Source: Methylobacterium indicum (lineage in GTDB: Bacteria; Pseudomonadota; Alphaproteobacteria; Rhizobiales; Beijerinckiaceae). Taken from it: a DNA stretch of 46,051 nt. A model generated the notes under the pieces. It saw only the letters and a program-made list of their open reading frames with translations, made no database searches and was not told the DNA's origin. Shown piece after piece: positions 8,135 to 17,132 of the stretch (within the stretch, counting starts at the first letter, position 1; each line of letters begins with the position of its first letter). Made by a program: the position numbers and the translations under genes. Location: contig NZ_JTHF01000081.1 of assembly GCF_001043895.1 (NCBI RefSeq), positions 1-46,051 of the forward strand, written 5' to 3'.

Positions 8135-8884
8135 ATGTCCCGATTTCCGGAGACAAATGCCGTGCAGAGGTTGATCGACACGCTGAGCTTGTCCGATCAG
8201 GTGCGGCACTACTTGCTGGACGCGCTGACCTCCGGGCGCCTGCGCCCGGGCGACCGCATCAACGAGGCCGAGCTCGCCCGCACGCTCGGCATCAGCCGCA
8301 ACCCGGTGCGGGAGGCGGTCTCCGGCCTCGCCCAGCGCGGCTTCCTGGTCTCGGCGCCGCGGCGCGGCCACTTCCTGCGCCGGTTCACGCCGCAGGACGT
8401 CGACGACGTGTTCTCGTTCCGGATCTGCGTCGAATCCTTCGCGATCCGCCAGGCGCTGCCGCGGATGCGCCAGCCCGACCACGACGACCTCGCGCGTCTC
8501 GTCGAGCGCATGATCGCGGCGGCCCGGGCAGGGCGCCTCGCCGAATTGCACCAGGCCGATATGGCCCTGCACCGGCGCATCTGCGAACTGTCCGGCAACC
8601 GCCAGACCCTGCGGGCGCACGAGGGCATCGACACCGAGGTGCAGATGCTCATCGCCTATGTCGACCTCGAGCGCGAGCCGCCGCTGCAATCGGCGCTCGC
8701 CCACCTGCCGATCGTCGAGGCGCTGGCCTCCGGCGACGTCGAGCGCTCGGTCGCGGCGATGCAGCACCACCTCGAGACGACCTGGGCCTTCGTCCACCGG
8801 ATGTACGGCCGGAGCGGCCGCGGCGAACCGCTGGTCGATGCGGGGGACGCGTCGCCGAGCCAGGTCCGGAGGACACGGGGATGA
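8135..8884 (+). CDS. GntR-family (FCD domain) transcriptional regulator
   Basis: This is a 249-residue protein. The winged HTH spans about 20-82 (INEAELARTLGISRNPVREAV, then FLVSAPRRGHFLRR), followed by an all-helical FCD domain. That domain has the metal-site pattern D142-x3-H146 (ADMALH) and further histidines near ALAHLPIVEAL and MQHHLE. Such regulators bind carboxylic or amino acid effectors and usually repress adjacent catabolic operons. It sits between the hyuAB1 pair and the transporter/hyuAB2 operon and so may control either. Its stop overlaps the next start (ATGA), coupling it to the zinc-ribbon gene. Confidence 0.9.
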   Translation: MSRFPETNAVQRLIDTLSLSDQVRHYLLDALTSGRLRPGDRINEAELARTLGISRNPVREAVSGLAQRGFLVSAPRRGHFLRRFTPQDVDDVFSFRICVESFAIRQALPRMRQPDHDDLARLVERMIAAARAGRLAELHQADMALHRRICELSGNRQTLRAHEGIDTEVQMLIAYVDLEREPPLQSALAHLPIVEALASGDVERSVAAMQHHLETTWAFVHRMYGRSGRGEPLVDAGDASPSQVRRTRG

Positions 8885-9081
8885 AGTTCGCGCCGAACCG
8901 GCTCTACGTCGAGAGCTACGCCAAGTGCCCGAATTGCGGCATCCTCCTCTACGAGAACCCGGCCAACGAGGCGCCGGACACGGTCCGGGCGAACGGCAAG
9001 GTCTACTGCTCCGCCTGGTGCGTCGAGTGGGAGGCGGAGCGGGAGGAGCGGCGGCGGAAGGCAGGTGAGGCCGGGACTTAG
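8881..9081 (+). CDS. Small zinc-ribbon-like protein, function unknown
   Basis: This 66-residue protein overlaps the GntR stop by 4 bp (ATGA). It has a CPNC knuckle at about residues 16-19, a second knuckle CSAWC at about 43-47, and then a short charged, probably helical tail (WEAEREERRRK). The two cysteine pairs suggest one structural zinc. No specific family is recognised. Because it is co-transcribed with a hyu-cluster regulator, it may be an accessory of the hydantoinase-like enzyme; zinc-containing small gamma subunits are known in the related acetone carboxylases. That link is speculation from context. It could equally be a general small zinc-finger protein. Confidence 0.75.
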   Translation: MKFAPNRLYVESYAKCPNCGILLYENPANEAPDTVRANGKVYCSAWCVEWEAEREERRRKAGEAGT

Positions 9082-9162
9082 CGAATCTATCGCTACTATC
9101 GATTATAAAATAATCATTCTGTAAATATACGGCAGACTCTGTCCTGATTTTCCAGAAAAGGG

Positions 9163-9205
9163 CGCGCCTCCCCTCTCCCATATGGGAGAGGGATCCCGCG
9201 TGACT
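9163..9205. repeat. Single REP-like hairpin unit
   Basis: A perfect 22-bp palindrome, CCCTCTCCCATATGGGAGAGGG (9171-9192), with the flank GATCCCGCG on the right. Its reverse complement matches the unit at 3660-3690, including the GCGGGATCCC flank. It lies in the 290-bp gap ahead of the solute-binding protein gene. No gene is seen in that gap. Confidence 0.7.
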
Positions 9206-9374
9206 TCTTTTGGCGGACGCGTCGGGCGGACACCGAAACGAGACATCCAGCGCGGCCCTCCGGGCCTCGAACGGGCGCGGCTGCCATGAGCCCCCCGGCG
9301 ACACGCGAGCGGACCAGAGGCGGCCGGCGCGAACCGGCTTTCGGCTCGAGACCCACGATCCAGGAGGACCAACG

Positions 9375-10571
9375 ATGACGGGAAAGCGGATCATCGGCGC
9401 GGTGCTGGCCACGGCCCTCGCCCTCGGGGCACGGCCCGCGGCCGCCGCCGACGGCATCACCATCGGGCTCGCCGTGGCCTTCTCCGGCTGGATGGAGGCC
9501 TATGACGGCGAGGCCGCCAAGATGGCCCAGCTCTGGATCGAGCAGACGAACCAGAAGGGCGGGCTCCTCGGCAAGCCGATCAAGGTCGTCACCGCCGACA
9601 CAAAGACGGACCGGGTCGAGGGCGCCAAGGTCGGCAAGCAGCTGATCGACCAGGGCGCCAACCTGCTCCTGGTCTCGGCCGATTACGATTACGGCGCCCC
9701 GGCCGCGCTCCAGGCCCAGAAGGCCGGAGTGGTCTCGGTGTTCATGGGCGCCTCGGACCCGAAGGCCGGCGTGATCGGCGTCGGGCCCTTCTCCTTCACC
9801 GCCAACAATGCCGGCCAGCTCGAAGGCGCCGTCATGGCCGGCTGGGGCTACGCCAAGAAGGGCGTGCGCAAGGGCTACATGCTGGTCGACGAGACCATCG
9901 AGTACAACAAGTCGGTCTGCGCCGGCTACGAGTGGAACTTCCCCACGGTCGGCGGCAAGGTCATCGGCCAGGATACCTTCAAGGGTCTCGATCCGACCAT
10001 CAATTCGCAGATCACCCGCCTCAACGACGCGATCCGCACCGGCGGCGTCGATCACGTGATGCTGTGCTCGACCAATCCGGGCGCGGCGAGCGCGGTGCGC
10101 CAGCTGCGCGCCGCCGGCGTCAACCTGCCGGTGTTCAGCGCCACCGCGATGGACGGCACCTACTGGCTCAACTCGACGCCGGGCTTGAGGGACTTCTACC
10201 TGCCGGTCCAGGCGCTCACGGTCGACGACCCGCGGCCCCCGGTGAACGAGCTGACCGCGGCCTACGCCAAGAAGTACGGCAAGCCGCCGACGACTCAGTA
10301 CGCCTATCCGATCTACGCCTATCTCGACCTCTGGGCGAAGGCGGTCACCACGGCCGGTACCACCGACGCCGCCAAGGTCGTGGCCGAGCTCAACAAGGCC
10401 GACAACGCCCCGACCATCCTCGGCCCGCGCACCTTCACGCCGAAGCTCCACATCCAGACCAAGATGCCGATGATCGTCGTCTCCTACGCCGACGGCAAGG
10501 AGAGCCCGGTCGAGGAATGGACCATCAAGGAGACCATTCCGGACGCCGTCCTCTACCGGCTGAAGAAGTAG
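9375..10571 (+). CDS. LIV-type ABC transporter solute-binding protein (first importer)
   Basis: This is a 398-residue periplasmic binding protein of the Leu/Ile/Val-binding fold (Peripla_BP_6). The start at 9375 follows AGGAGGACC at 9362. The first about 25 residues form a Sec signal peptide ending in AAAA, before DGITIGLAVAFSG. Two lobes are evident, with family stretches such as TADTKTDRVEGAKVGKQL and DPTINSQITRLNDAIR. It heads a run of nine genes spaced by 50 bp or less that includes two ATPases, two permeases, two aminotransferases and hyuAB2. It therefore probably delivers the amide or amino acid substrate of those enzymes. Exact ligand unknown. Confidence 0.9.
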   Translation: MTGKRIIGAVLATALALGARPAAAADGITIGLAVAFSGWMEAYDGEAAKMAQLWIEQTNQKGGLLGKPIKVVTADTKTDRVEGAKVGKQLIDQGANLLLVSADYDYGAPAALQAQKAGVVSVFMGASDPKAGVIGVGPFSFTANNAGQLEGAVMAGWGYAKKGVRKGYMLVDETIEYNKSVCAGYEWNFPTVGGKVIGQDTFKGLDPTINSQITRLNDAIRTGGVDHVMLCSTNPGAASAVRQLRAAGVNLPVFSATAMDGTYWLNSTPGLRDFYLPVQALTVDDPRPPVNELTAAYAKKYGKPPTTQYAYPIYAYLDLWAKAVTTAGTTDAAKVVAELNKADNAPTILGPRTFTPKLHIQTKMPMIVVSYADGKESPVEEWTIKETIPDAVLYRLKK

Positions 10572-10607
10572 CCGGCGGCTCCTCGGGCGAGAAGGATACG
10601 GCCTTCC

Positions 10608-11384
10608 ATGCAGCACGCTTACGTCGAACCGGCCGCCCGGGGCGTCGACCGCGGCCTGACCAACGCCTCGCTGCTGTCCGCGGACGGGCTCGCGGTCCGC
10701 TTCCAGGGCCTCGCGGCGATCGCGGGCGTCAGCCTGACCCTGCACCGCCACGAGGTGTTCGGGCTGATCGGCCCGAACGGCGCCGGAAAGACGACGCTCG
10801 TCAACTGCCTGACCGGCTTCCAGCGCCCGACCGAGGGGAAGGTGCTGCTCGGGGAGGCCGACACGGCGGACTGGAGCGCCGCGGAGTTCCGCGCCCGCGG
10901 CGTCGCCCGCACCTTCCAGGCCGGCCGGCTGTTTCGCGACATGAGCGTGATCGAGAACGTCGAGGTGACGGGGGCGGGGCTCGGCCTCTCCCTGCGCGCC
11001 GCCCGCGAGCACGCCCGGGCGATGCTCGACTGGATCGGGCTTTCCGACAAGGCGGCGCTGTCGGCAGGCGCGCTCGCCTATACCGATCAGCGCCGCCTCG
11101 GCATCGCCCGGGCGCTGGTCCTGTCGCCGGCCTTCGTGCTCCTCGACGAGCCGGCCGCCGGCATGTCGGACGCCGAGTGCGAGGAGCTGATGGAGCTCGT
11201 CGCCTCGATCCCCGCGACCTTCACCTGCGGCGTCCTCCTGATCGAGCACAACATGCGGGTGGTGATGGGCATCAGCCAGCGCATCCACGTCCTCGACGGG
11301 GGCCGCACCCTGGCGGAGGGGACGCCCGAGGAGATCCAGCGCCACGAGGCGGTGCTCGCCGCCTATCTCGGCATGGAGGCCTGA
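10608..11384 (+). CDS. livG: ABC transporter ATP-binding protein, LivG type
   Basis: This is a 258-residue ATPase of the branched-chain amino acid import family. Walker A GPNGAGKT is at 55-62. The signature region reads YTDQRRLGIARAL, in the degenerate form usual for LivG. Walker B is AFVLLDEPAAGM, and the H-loop lies in LLIEHNMRVVM. It has about 25 extra residues at the N-terminus before the ATPase core. It pairs with LivF, encoded 5 bp downstream, to power the LivHM membrane pair. Position in the operon assigns it to the importer led by the binding protein at 9375. Confidence 0.92.
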   Translation: MQHAYVEPAARGVDRGLTNASLLSADGLAVRFQGLAAIAGVSLTLHRHEVFGLIGPNGAGKTTLVNCLTGFQRPTEGKVLLGEADTADWSAAEFRARGVARTFQAGRLFRDMSVIENVEVTGAGLGLSLRAAREHARAMLDWIGLSDKAALSAGALAYTDQRRLGIARALVLSPAFVLLDEPAAGMSDAECEELMELVASIPATFTCGVLLIEHNMRVVMGISQRIHVLDGGRTLAEGTPEEIQRHEAVLAAYLGMEA

Positions 11385-11389
11385 ACCCC

Positions 11390-12142
11390 ATGGCGCCGCT
11401 GCTCAGCGTCGAGAATATCCAGGTCCGCTACGGCGACCTCGTGGCCCTGCGCGGCGTCTCGCTGTCGGTCGCCGAGGGCGAGGTCGTCTGCATCATCGGG
11501 CCGAACGGCGCCGGCAAGTCGACGACGATGGCCGCCATCGCCGGCGGCGTCGTGCTCCATGCCGGCGACATCCGGCTCAACGGCGCCAGCATCCGGGGCG
11601 AGCGACCGGAAAAGATCGCCCGGCTCGGCGTCTCGCTGGTGCCGGAGGGCCGCCATGTCTTCGGCACCCTGACGGTGGACGAGAACCTCGCCATCGGCGG
11701 CCACCTGCGCGGCGAGCGCGCCGCGGCGCGGGCCGACCGCGAGCGCATCCTGTCGCTGCTGCCGCGCCTCGGCGAGCGGCTGCACAGCCCGGCCGGACGG
11801 CTGTCGGGCGGCGAGCAGCAGATGCTGGCAGTCGCCCGCGCGGTGATGACCCGGCCGCGCCTGCTCCTCGTCGACGAGCCGTCGCTCGGCCTCGCGCCGA
11901 AGATCATCGACCAGATCTACGACATCCTGCTCGACCTGCGCCGCCAGGCCTCCCTCACCCTGCTCATCAACGAGCAGAGCTCGAACCGCATCCTCAAGCA
12001 CGCCGACCGCATCTCGGTCCTGCGCGGCGGGCGCATCCAGCTCGAGGGCCGGGCGGCCGACCTGAAGGACGGCGAGGCGATCCGGCAGGCGTATTTCGGC
12101 TTCGGCGAGCGGGCGGCCCAACCGGCGGAGGCGAGCGCGTGA
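11390..12142 (+). CDS. livF: ABC transporter ATP-binding protein, LivF type
   Basis: This is a 250-residue ATPase starting at ATG 11390; the open frame upstream is a shadow of livG. Walker A is GPNGAGKST near residue 40, followed by LVPEGRHVFGTLTVDEN, signature LSGGEQQMLAVARA and Walker B LLLVDEPSLGLAP. These match LivF closely. The stop overlaps the GTG start of livH by 4 bp. It energises uptake across the inner membrane as a heterodimer with LivG. Confidence 0.92.
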   Translation: MAPLLSVENIQVRYGDLVALRGVSLSVAEGEVVCIIGPNGAGKSTTMAAIAGGVVLHAGDIRLNGASIRGERPEKIARLGVSLVPEGRHVFGTLTVDENLAIGGHLRGERAAARADRERILSLLPRLGERLHSPAGRLSGGEQQMLAVARAVMTRPRLLLVDEPSLGLAPKIIDQIYDILLDLRRQASLTLLINEQSSNRILKHADRISVLRGGRIQLEGRAADLKDGEAIRQAYFGFGERAAQPAEASA

Positions 12143-13053
12143 TCCCGTTCCTGCAGAACCTCATCGATGCGGTCAGCTTAGGGAGCATCTACGCCCTGGT
12201 GGCGCTCGGCATCGGGCTCCTGTTCGGCATCCTGCGCCTCATCAACTTCGCCCACGGCGACTTCATCACGGTGGGCGCCTACGCGCTGATCGTGCCGTCC
12301 ACCGACGTGACCGCTCGCCTCCTCATCGGCGGCTGGCCCTGGCCCGTGATGATCCCGACGATCTGCCTGATCGTGATCGTGGCGGCGCTCCTCACCGACG
12401 CCCTGGTGTTCCGCCCCTTGCGGCGCGCCTCCTCGCCCTCCCTGATGATCGCCTCCTTCGCGGTGAGCTACATCATCCAGAACGGCGTCCTCATGGCCTA
12501 CGGCGCGCGGCCGAAGGCCGTCGATTTGTGGAGCGGCGCCAACAGCCAGATCCTGATCGGGGAGCTGCGCGTGCCGATGCTCCAGCTCGTCACGCTGGTG
12601 GTGACCCTCGCGCTGATGGGCGGCCTGACGCTGTTCCTCAAGAAGACGCCTTACGGCATCCAGATGCGGGCGGCGGCGGAAGATTTCCGCATGGCGCAGT
12701 ATCTCGGCGTGCGCGGCAACCTCGTGATCGGCCTTGCCTTCGCGATCAGCGGCGTGCTCGCCGGCGTGGTTTCGCTCCTCACCACCACGCAATCCGGATC
12801 GCTCAGCCACATGATGGGCGTGCCGCTGGCCCTGTTCGCCTTCGTGGCGGTGGTGGTCGGCGGCATGGGCAGCCTCGTCGGGGCGGTGGTCGGCGGCTTC
12901 ACCATCGGGCTCATCGTCACGATGCTCCAGGCCTACCTGCCGCCGGACCTGCGCGCCTTCCGCGACGCCTTCGCCTTCGCCTTCGTGATCCTGGTCCTCT
13001 TGGTGCGCCCGAGCGGCTTGGTGCCGGCCCGCAGCACGATCGAGCGCGTCTGA
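12139..13053 (+). CDS. livH: ABC transporter permease, LivH type
   Basis: This is a 304-residue integral membrane protein with GTG start 12139 inside the livF stop. About eight hydrophobic segments are seen. It has the LivH hallmark opening SLGSIYALVALGIGLLFGIL and FAHGDFITVGAY, plus the coupling stretch GIQMRAAAEDFRMAQYLGV near 173-191. A late FVAVVVGGMGSLVGAVVGGF segment is also typical. It forms the translocation channel with LivM. The following gene starts in the stop codon (TGATG). Confidence 0.92.
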   Translation: MIPFLQNLIDAVSLGSIYALVALGIGLLFGILRLINFAHGDFITVGAYALIVPSTDVTARLLIGGWPWPVMIPTICLIVIVAALLTDALVFRPLRRASSPSLMIASFAVSYIIQNGVLMAYGARPKAVDLWSGANSQILIGELRVPMLQLVTLVVTLALMGGLTLFLKKTPYGIQMRAAAEDFRMAQYLGVRGNLVIGLAFAISGVLAGVVSLLTTTQSGSLSHMMGVPLALFAFVAVVVGGMGSLVGAVVGGFTIGLIVTMLQAYLPPDLRAFRDAFAFAFVILVLLVRPSGLVPARSTIERV

Positions 13054-14120
13054 TGGGAACCGCGATGCGCCTCCTCGCCCGCCATCAGACGCCGCTCCTG
13101 CTGATCGGGCTCCTCGGGCTGATCGCAGGCTTCAGCCTCATCGGCGGCGACGCCGTGCAGGTGACGCTGACCGAGATGTTCATCCGTGTCGTCGTCGTGG
13201 TCGGACTGTTCGTCTTCATCGGCAATTCCGGCATCATCTCCTTCGGCCAGGTCGGCTTCATGTGCATCGGCGCCTACGCGGCGGCCTGGGCCACCGCCGA
13301 GCCGTCGTTCAAGCAGATCATGCTGCAGGGCCTGCCCGCGCTGCTGCAGGAGAACCAGCTGCCGTTCTGGGCCGCGATCCTCGGGGCGACCCTGCTGCCG
13401 GCCCTCGTGGCGTTCGGGCTCGGGCTGGCGATCATGCGGCTGTCGGGAACGGCGGCCTCGATCGCCACCTTCGCCTTCCTGATCATCGTCAACAGCGTGT
13501 ACGCCAACTGGGATTCGGTCACCGCCGGCGTCAGCTCGATCGTCGGCATCCCGACGGTGGTCGGCCCCTGGACCGCCTATGCCTTCGCGGGGCTCGCGAT
13601 TCTCGCGGCCTACGGGTTCCAGGTCTCGCGCGTCGGCCTGATGCTGCGGGCCTCCCGCGACGACGAGGTCGCGGCGCGCGCCTCGGCCGTCAAGGTGGTG
13701 CGGATGCGGCTCGTCGCCTTCGTGCTCAGCGCCGCGATCACCGGCATGGGCGGCGGGCTCTACGCCCAGTTCCTCGGCATCCTGACGGTCGACCCGTTCT
13801 ACCTCAGCCTGTCCTTCATCACGATCGCCATGCTGGTGGTCGGCGGCCAGGCGAGCCTCACCGGCGCCGTCACCGGGGTCGTGGCGGTCACGGCCGTCGT
13901 CGAGGTGCTGCGCCTCCTCGAGCGCGGGATCGCGCTTGGCGGAACCACCCTGGCGCTGCCCGCCGGCAGCCAGGAGATCGGGCTCGGCCTCGTCATGGCG
14001 CTGATCCTGATCTTCCGTCCCGACGGCCTCAGCCGCGGGCGCGAGCTCGCCCTGCCGGCGGGCCGGTCCGCCCGCGCCGCCCGGACGGCCTTGAGCCCCC
14101 GCCCGAAGGCGGCCTCGTGA
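13053..14120 (+). CDS. livM: ABC transporter permease, LivM type
   Basis: This 355-residue multi-spanning protein starts at ATG 13053, overlapping the livH stop by one base. LivM features are NSGIISFGQVGFMCIGAYAAAW near 68-89, the coupling loop LMLRASRDDEVAARASAV, and VVGGQASLTGAVTGVV near the end. The C-terminal about 25 residues are basic and alanine/proline-rich, probably a cytosolic tail. It completes the first importer. It is followed within 20 bp by an aminotransferase gene, so transporter and enzymes share a transcript. Confidence 0.92.
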   Translation: MGTAMRLLARHQTPLLLIGLLGLIAGFSLIGGDAVQVTLTEMFIRVVVVVGLFVFIGNSGIISFGQVGFMCIGAYAAAWATAEPSFKQIMLQGLPALLQENQLPFWAAILGATLLPALVAFGLGLAIMRLSGTAASIATFAFLIIVNSVYANWDSVTAGVSSIVGIPTVVGPWTAYAFAGLAILAAYGFQVSRVGLMLRASRDDEVAARASAVKVVRMRLVAFVLSAAITGMGGGLYAQFLGILTVDPFYLSLSFITIAMLVVGGQASLTGAVTGVVAVTAVVEVLRLLERGIALGGTTLALPAGSQEIGLGLVMALILIFRPDGLSRGRELALPAGRSARAARTALSPRPKAAS

Positions 14121-14137
14121 CAGCCCGGAGGATGCCC

Positions 14138-15076
14138 GTGACCGAGACATCGTCCACGCAGACCCCGACCCCCTGGGCGGCCGGCGCCGCGTACATCGAC
14201 GGCCGCTTCATGCCGATCGCCGAGGCCGCGATCCCGATCACCGACTGGGGCTATCGCCGCTCCGACGTCACCTACGACGTGGTCGGCGTGCGCGACGGCG
14301 CCTTCTTCCGGCTCGACGACCACGTCCGGCGATTTCGCGCCTCGATGGAGACCTTCCGGCTGAAACCCCCGGAGGACGACGCGGCGATCAAGCGGGTGCT
14401 GCATCGCTGCGTCGCGCTCGCCGGGCTTCGCGACGCCTACGTGGCGATGGACTGCCTGCGCGGCCGCCCGCCTGCCGGGCAGCCCTATCACCCGGCCTTC
14501 GCCCGCAACTACCTCGCGGCCTTCGCCCTGCCGTGGATCTCGCTCGTGCGGCCCGACGTCATGGAGCGCGGCGCCCACCTCGTCGTGGCCGAGACCCTGC
14601 GCATCCCGACCCGCTCGGTCGATCCGCGGGCGAAGAACTTCCACTGGGCCGACCTGACCCGCGGCCAGTTCGAGGCCCGCGACCGCGGCGCCGATTTCTG
14701 CGTCCTCCTCGACGAGGACGGCCACGTGACGGAAGGGCCGGGCTTCAACCTGTTCGTCGTCGCCGAAGGGCGCCTCGCGACCCCCGATGCCGGCGTGCTC
14801 GAAGGGCTGACGCGCCAATCGGTGATCGAGCTCGCCGACGAGCTCGGGATGCCGGTCGCGGTCCGGAAGGTCGGCGTGGCGGAGCTGCGCGACGCCGACG
14901 AGATCCTGCTCGTCACCACCGCCGGCGGGATCATGCCGGCCTCGCGCATCGACGGCCGGATCATGGGCAACGACCGACCCGGCCCGGTCTTCCGGCGCCT
15001 GCACGACGCCTTCTGGGGCAAGCGCGCCGGGGGCTGGCACGCGACCCCGGTCGATTATGCCGCGGGCGAGGCCTGA
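14138..15076 (+). CDS. Class IV aminotransferase (branched-chain/D-amino acid aminotransferase-like)
   Basis: This is a fold-type IV PLP enzyme of 312 residues. GTG 14138 is preferred because GGAGG (14127-14131) lies 6 bp ahead; ATG 14132 and GTG 14117 are alternatives only a few residues longer. The PLP lysine is K166 in DPRAKNFHW. The phosphate- and substrate-binding stretch EGPGFNLFVV comes later, and the near-C-terminal LVTTAGGIMPASRIDG is also typical. The family transfers amino groups from branched-chain or D-amino acids, or eliminates pyruvate from aminodeoxychorismate. In this operon it probably processes the amino acid released by ring opening. The choice between L- and D-specificity cannot be made from sequence here. 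Confidence 0.85.
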   Translation: MTETSSTQTPTPWAAGAAYIDGRFMPIAEAAIPITDWGYRRSDVTYDVVGVRDGAFFRLDDHVRRFRASMETFRLKPPEDDAAIKRVLHRCVALAGLRDAYVAMDCLRGRPPAGQPYHPAFARNYLAAFALPWISLVRPDVMERGAHLVVAETLRIPTRSVDPRAKNFHWADLTRGQFEARDRGADFCVLLDEDGHVTEGPGFNLFVVAEGRLATPDAGVLEGLTRQSVIELADELGMPVAVRKVGVAELRDADEILLVTTAGGIMPASRIDGRIMGNDRPGPVFRRLHDAFWGKRAGGWHATPVDYAAGEA

Positions 15077-15093
15077 CGAAGGGAGGACGCACC

Positions 15094-17112
15094 ATGGCCT
15101 ACCGCCTCGGCATCGACATCGGCGGCACCTTCACGGATTTCGTCGCCTACGACGAATCGGGCCGGGCGCTGCGAGCCTGGAAGAACCTCTCGACGCCCCA
15201 GGATCCGATCCAGGGCATCATGACGGGCCTTCGCGCTTTCGGCGACATCCCGGCAATCCGGGCGATCCGGCTCGGCACCACGGTGGCGACGAACGCGCTC
15301 CTCGAGGGCAAGGGCGCCCGGGTCGCCTACGTGACGACCCGGGGTTTTCGCGACGTGCCGTTCATCGGCCGCGGCAACCGGCGCCACCATTACGACCTCG
15401 CCTGGGTCAAGCCGAAGCCGTTCGTGATGCGGCGCGACGCCCACGAGGTCGACGAGCGGGTCGGCGCCGACGGGGCGGTGCTCCAGCCCCTCGACGAGGC
15501 GACGGTGGCCGACCTCGCCGACCGGCTCGCGGCCGAGGGCGCGGTCGAGGCGGTCGCGGTGGTGCTGCTGCATTCCTACCTCGCGCCCGAGCACGAACGG
15601 CGCATCAAGGCGATCTTCGCAGAACGGCTGCCCGGCCTGCCGGTCTCGATCTCCTACGAGGTGCTGCCGAAGTGGAAGGAGCATTTCCGTGCCTCGACCA
15701 CGATCTGCGATGCCTTCATCAAGCCAGTGGTCGGGCGCCAGCTCGGGGCGATGCGCCGGCAGCTCGACGAGCAAGGCGTCGCGGCGGGCATCGTGGTGAT
15801 GCGCTCGAACGGCGGTGAGATGAGCCTCGACGCCGCCGTCGCGCAGCCGATCCAGATCGCCGTCTCAGGGCCGACCGGCGGGGTCATCGCCGCCAAGCGC
15901 GTCGCAGCCCATCTCGGCCTGCCGAACCTCGTCACCCTCGACATGGGCGGCACCTCCACCGACGTCTCGACGGTGGTGGACGGGCAGGAGAAGTTCACTA
16001 CCGATTTCGAGATCTCCTGGGGCCGTCCGATCCAGGTCCCGATGATCGACATCCGCACCATCGGCGCCGGCGGCGGCTCGATCGCCCGGATCGATGCCGG
16101 GGGCATGCTGGTGGTCGGCCCCGAGAGCGCCGGGGCCGATCCGGGACCTGCCTGCTACGGCCGCGGCGGCCGCCTGCCGACCGTCACCGATGCCAACGTG
16201 GTGCTCGGCCGCATCGGCGCGGCGAACTTCCTCGGCGGCGCCATGGCGCTCGATGCCGAGGCCGCCCGCGCGGCGGTCGCGCCGATCGGGCAGGCGCTCG
16301 GCCTCTCGGTCGAGCAGGCGGCGCTCTCCATCGTGCGGATCGCCAACAACAACATGGTGGGGGCGCTGCACACGGTGCTGACCGAGCAGGGTCTCGACCC
16401 GCGCGACTTCGTCCTCGTCGCCTTCGGGGGCGCCGGGCCTCCTCATGTCAGCGACCTGATGAGCGAGGCCGCGATCCCCCGCGGCCTCGTGCCGAACTTT
16501 CCCGGCCAGTTCTCCGCCTTCGGATTCACCATGGCGGATGCCCGGGTCGACCGCGCCCGCACGGTGCAGCTCACCTCCCGGGCCTTCGACCGCGCCCGCG
16601 CGGCGGCCGCGATGGGCGACCTCGTCGCCGAGTGCCTGGCCGAGCTCGCCGCGCAAGGCCATCCGGAGGTCGCGATCCGGCGCAGCGTCGAGATGCGCTA
16701 TCTCGGGCAGAACTACGAGCTCGAGATCCCGACCGAAGCCGAGTCCTTCACCGAGGAGGAGGTTGCCGCGCTGCTCGCGACCTTCCACGCCCAGCACGAG
16801 GTCCGGTTCGGCTTTCGCCTCGACGACCCGATGGAGATGGTCAACTTCCTGGTCACAGGCACGGCCCGCACCGGCAACCTCGATTTTCCCGCGATCCCGG
16901 AGGCCGACGGCCCGGCTGTGCCACGCGGTCGCCGCCAGGTCTGGTTCGGCGACGGCTTCATCGACACCCCGGTCTACTCCCGCGACGACCTGCGAGCCGG
17001 CCACGCGCTCGCCGGCCCGGCGCTGGTCGAGGAGGCGGCGTCAGTCACGGTGCTCGATCCCGGCAAGAGCCTAACGGTCGACCGCACCGGCAACCTGCTG
17101 ATCAGCGCCTGA
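15094..17112 (+). CDS. hyuA: Hydantoinase/oxoprolinase alpha subunit, second copy (HyuA2)
   Basis: This is a 672-residue ATPase subunit with GGGAGGACG at 15081, 4 bp before ATG 15094. It has the canonical set: DIGGTFTDF at 8-16, GTTVATNALLEGKG near 67-80, SGPTGGV near 259, LDMGGTSTDVS, IGAGGGS and PESAGADPGPACYG. Unlike HyuA1 it keeps both the SGPxGG loop and the Asp before PGPACYG. It should act with HyuB2 (encoded 20 bp downstream) in ATP-dependent hydrolysis of a hydantoin, oxoproline or lactam. Close relatives in the same superfamily include caprolactamase and N-methylhydantoinase; the true substrate is not determined. Confidence 0.92.
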   Translation: MAYRLGIDIGGTFTDFVAYDESGRALRAWKNLSTPQDPIQGIMTGLRAFGDIPAIRAIRLGTTVATNALLEGKGARVAYVTTRGFRDVPFIGRGNRRHHYDLAWVKPKPFVMRRDAHEVDERVGADGAVLQPLDEATVADLADRLAAEGAVEAVAVVLLHSYLAPEHERRIKAIFAERLPGLPVSISYEVLPKWKEHFRASTTICDAFIKPVVGRQLGAMRRQLDEQGVAAGIVVMRSNGGEMSLDAAVAQPIQIAVSGPTGGVIAAKRVAAHLGLPNLVTLDMGGTSTDVSTVVDGQEKFTTDFEISWGRPIQVPMIDIRTIGAGGGSIARIDAGGMLVVGPESAGADPGPACYGRGGRLPTVTDANVVLGRIGAANFLGGAMALDAEAARAAVAPIGQALGLSVEQAALSIVRIANNNMVGALHTVLTEQGLDPRDFVLVAFGGAGPPHVSDLMSEAAIPRGLVPNFPGQFSAFGFTMADARVDRARTVQLTSRAFDRARAAAAMGDLVAECLAELAAQGHPEVAIRRSVEMRYLGQNYELEIPTEAESFTEEEVAALLATFHAQHEVRFGFRLDDPMEMVNFLVTGTARTGNLDFPAIPEADGPAVPRGRRQVWFGDGFIDTPVYSRDDLRAGHALAGPALVEEAASVTVLDPGKSLTVDRTGNLLISA

Positions 17113-17132
17113 AGCCCGGGGAGCCAATCGCC

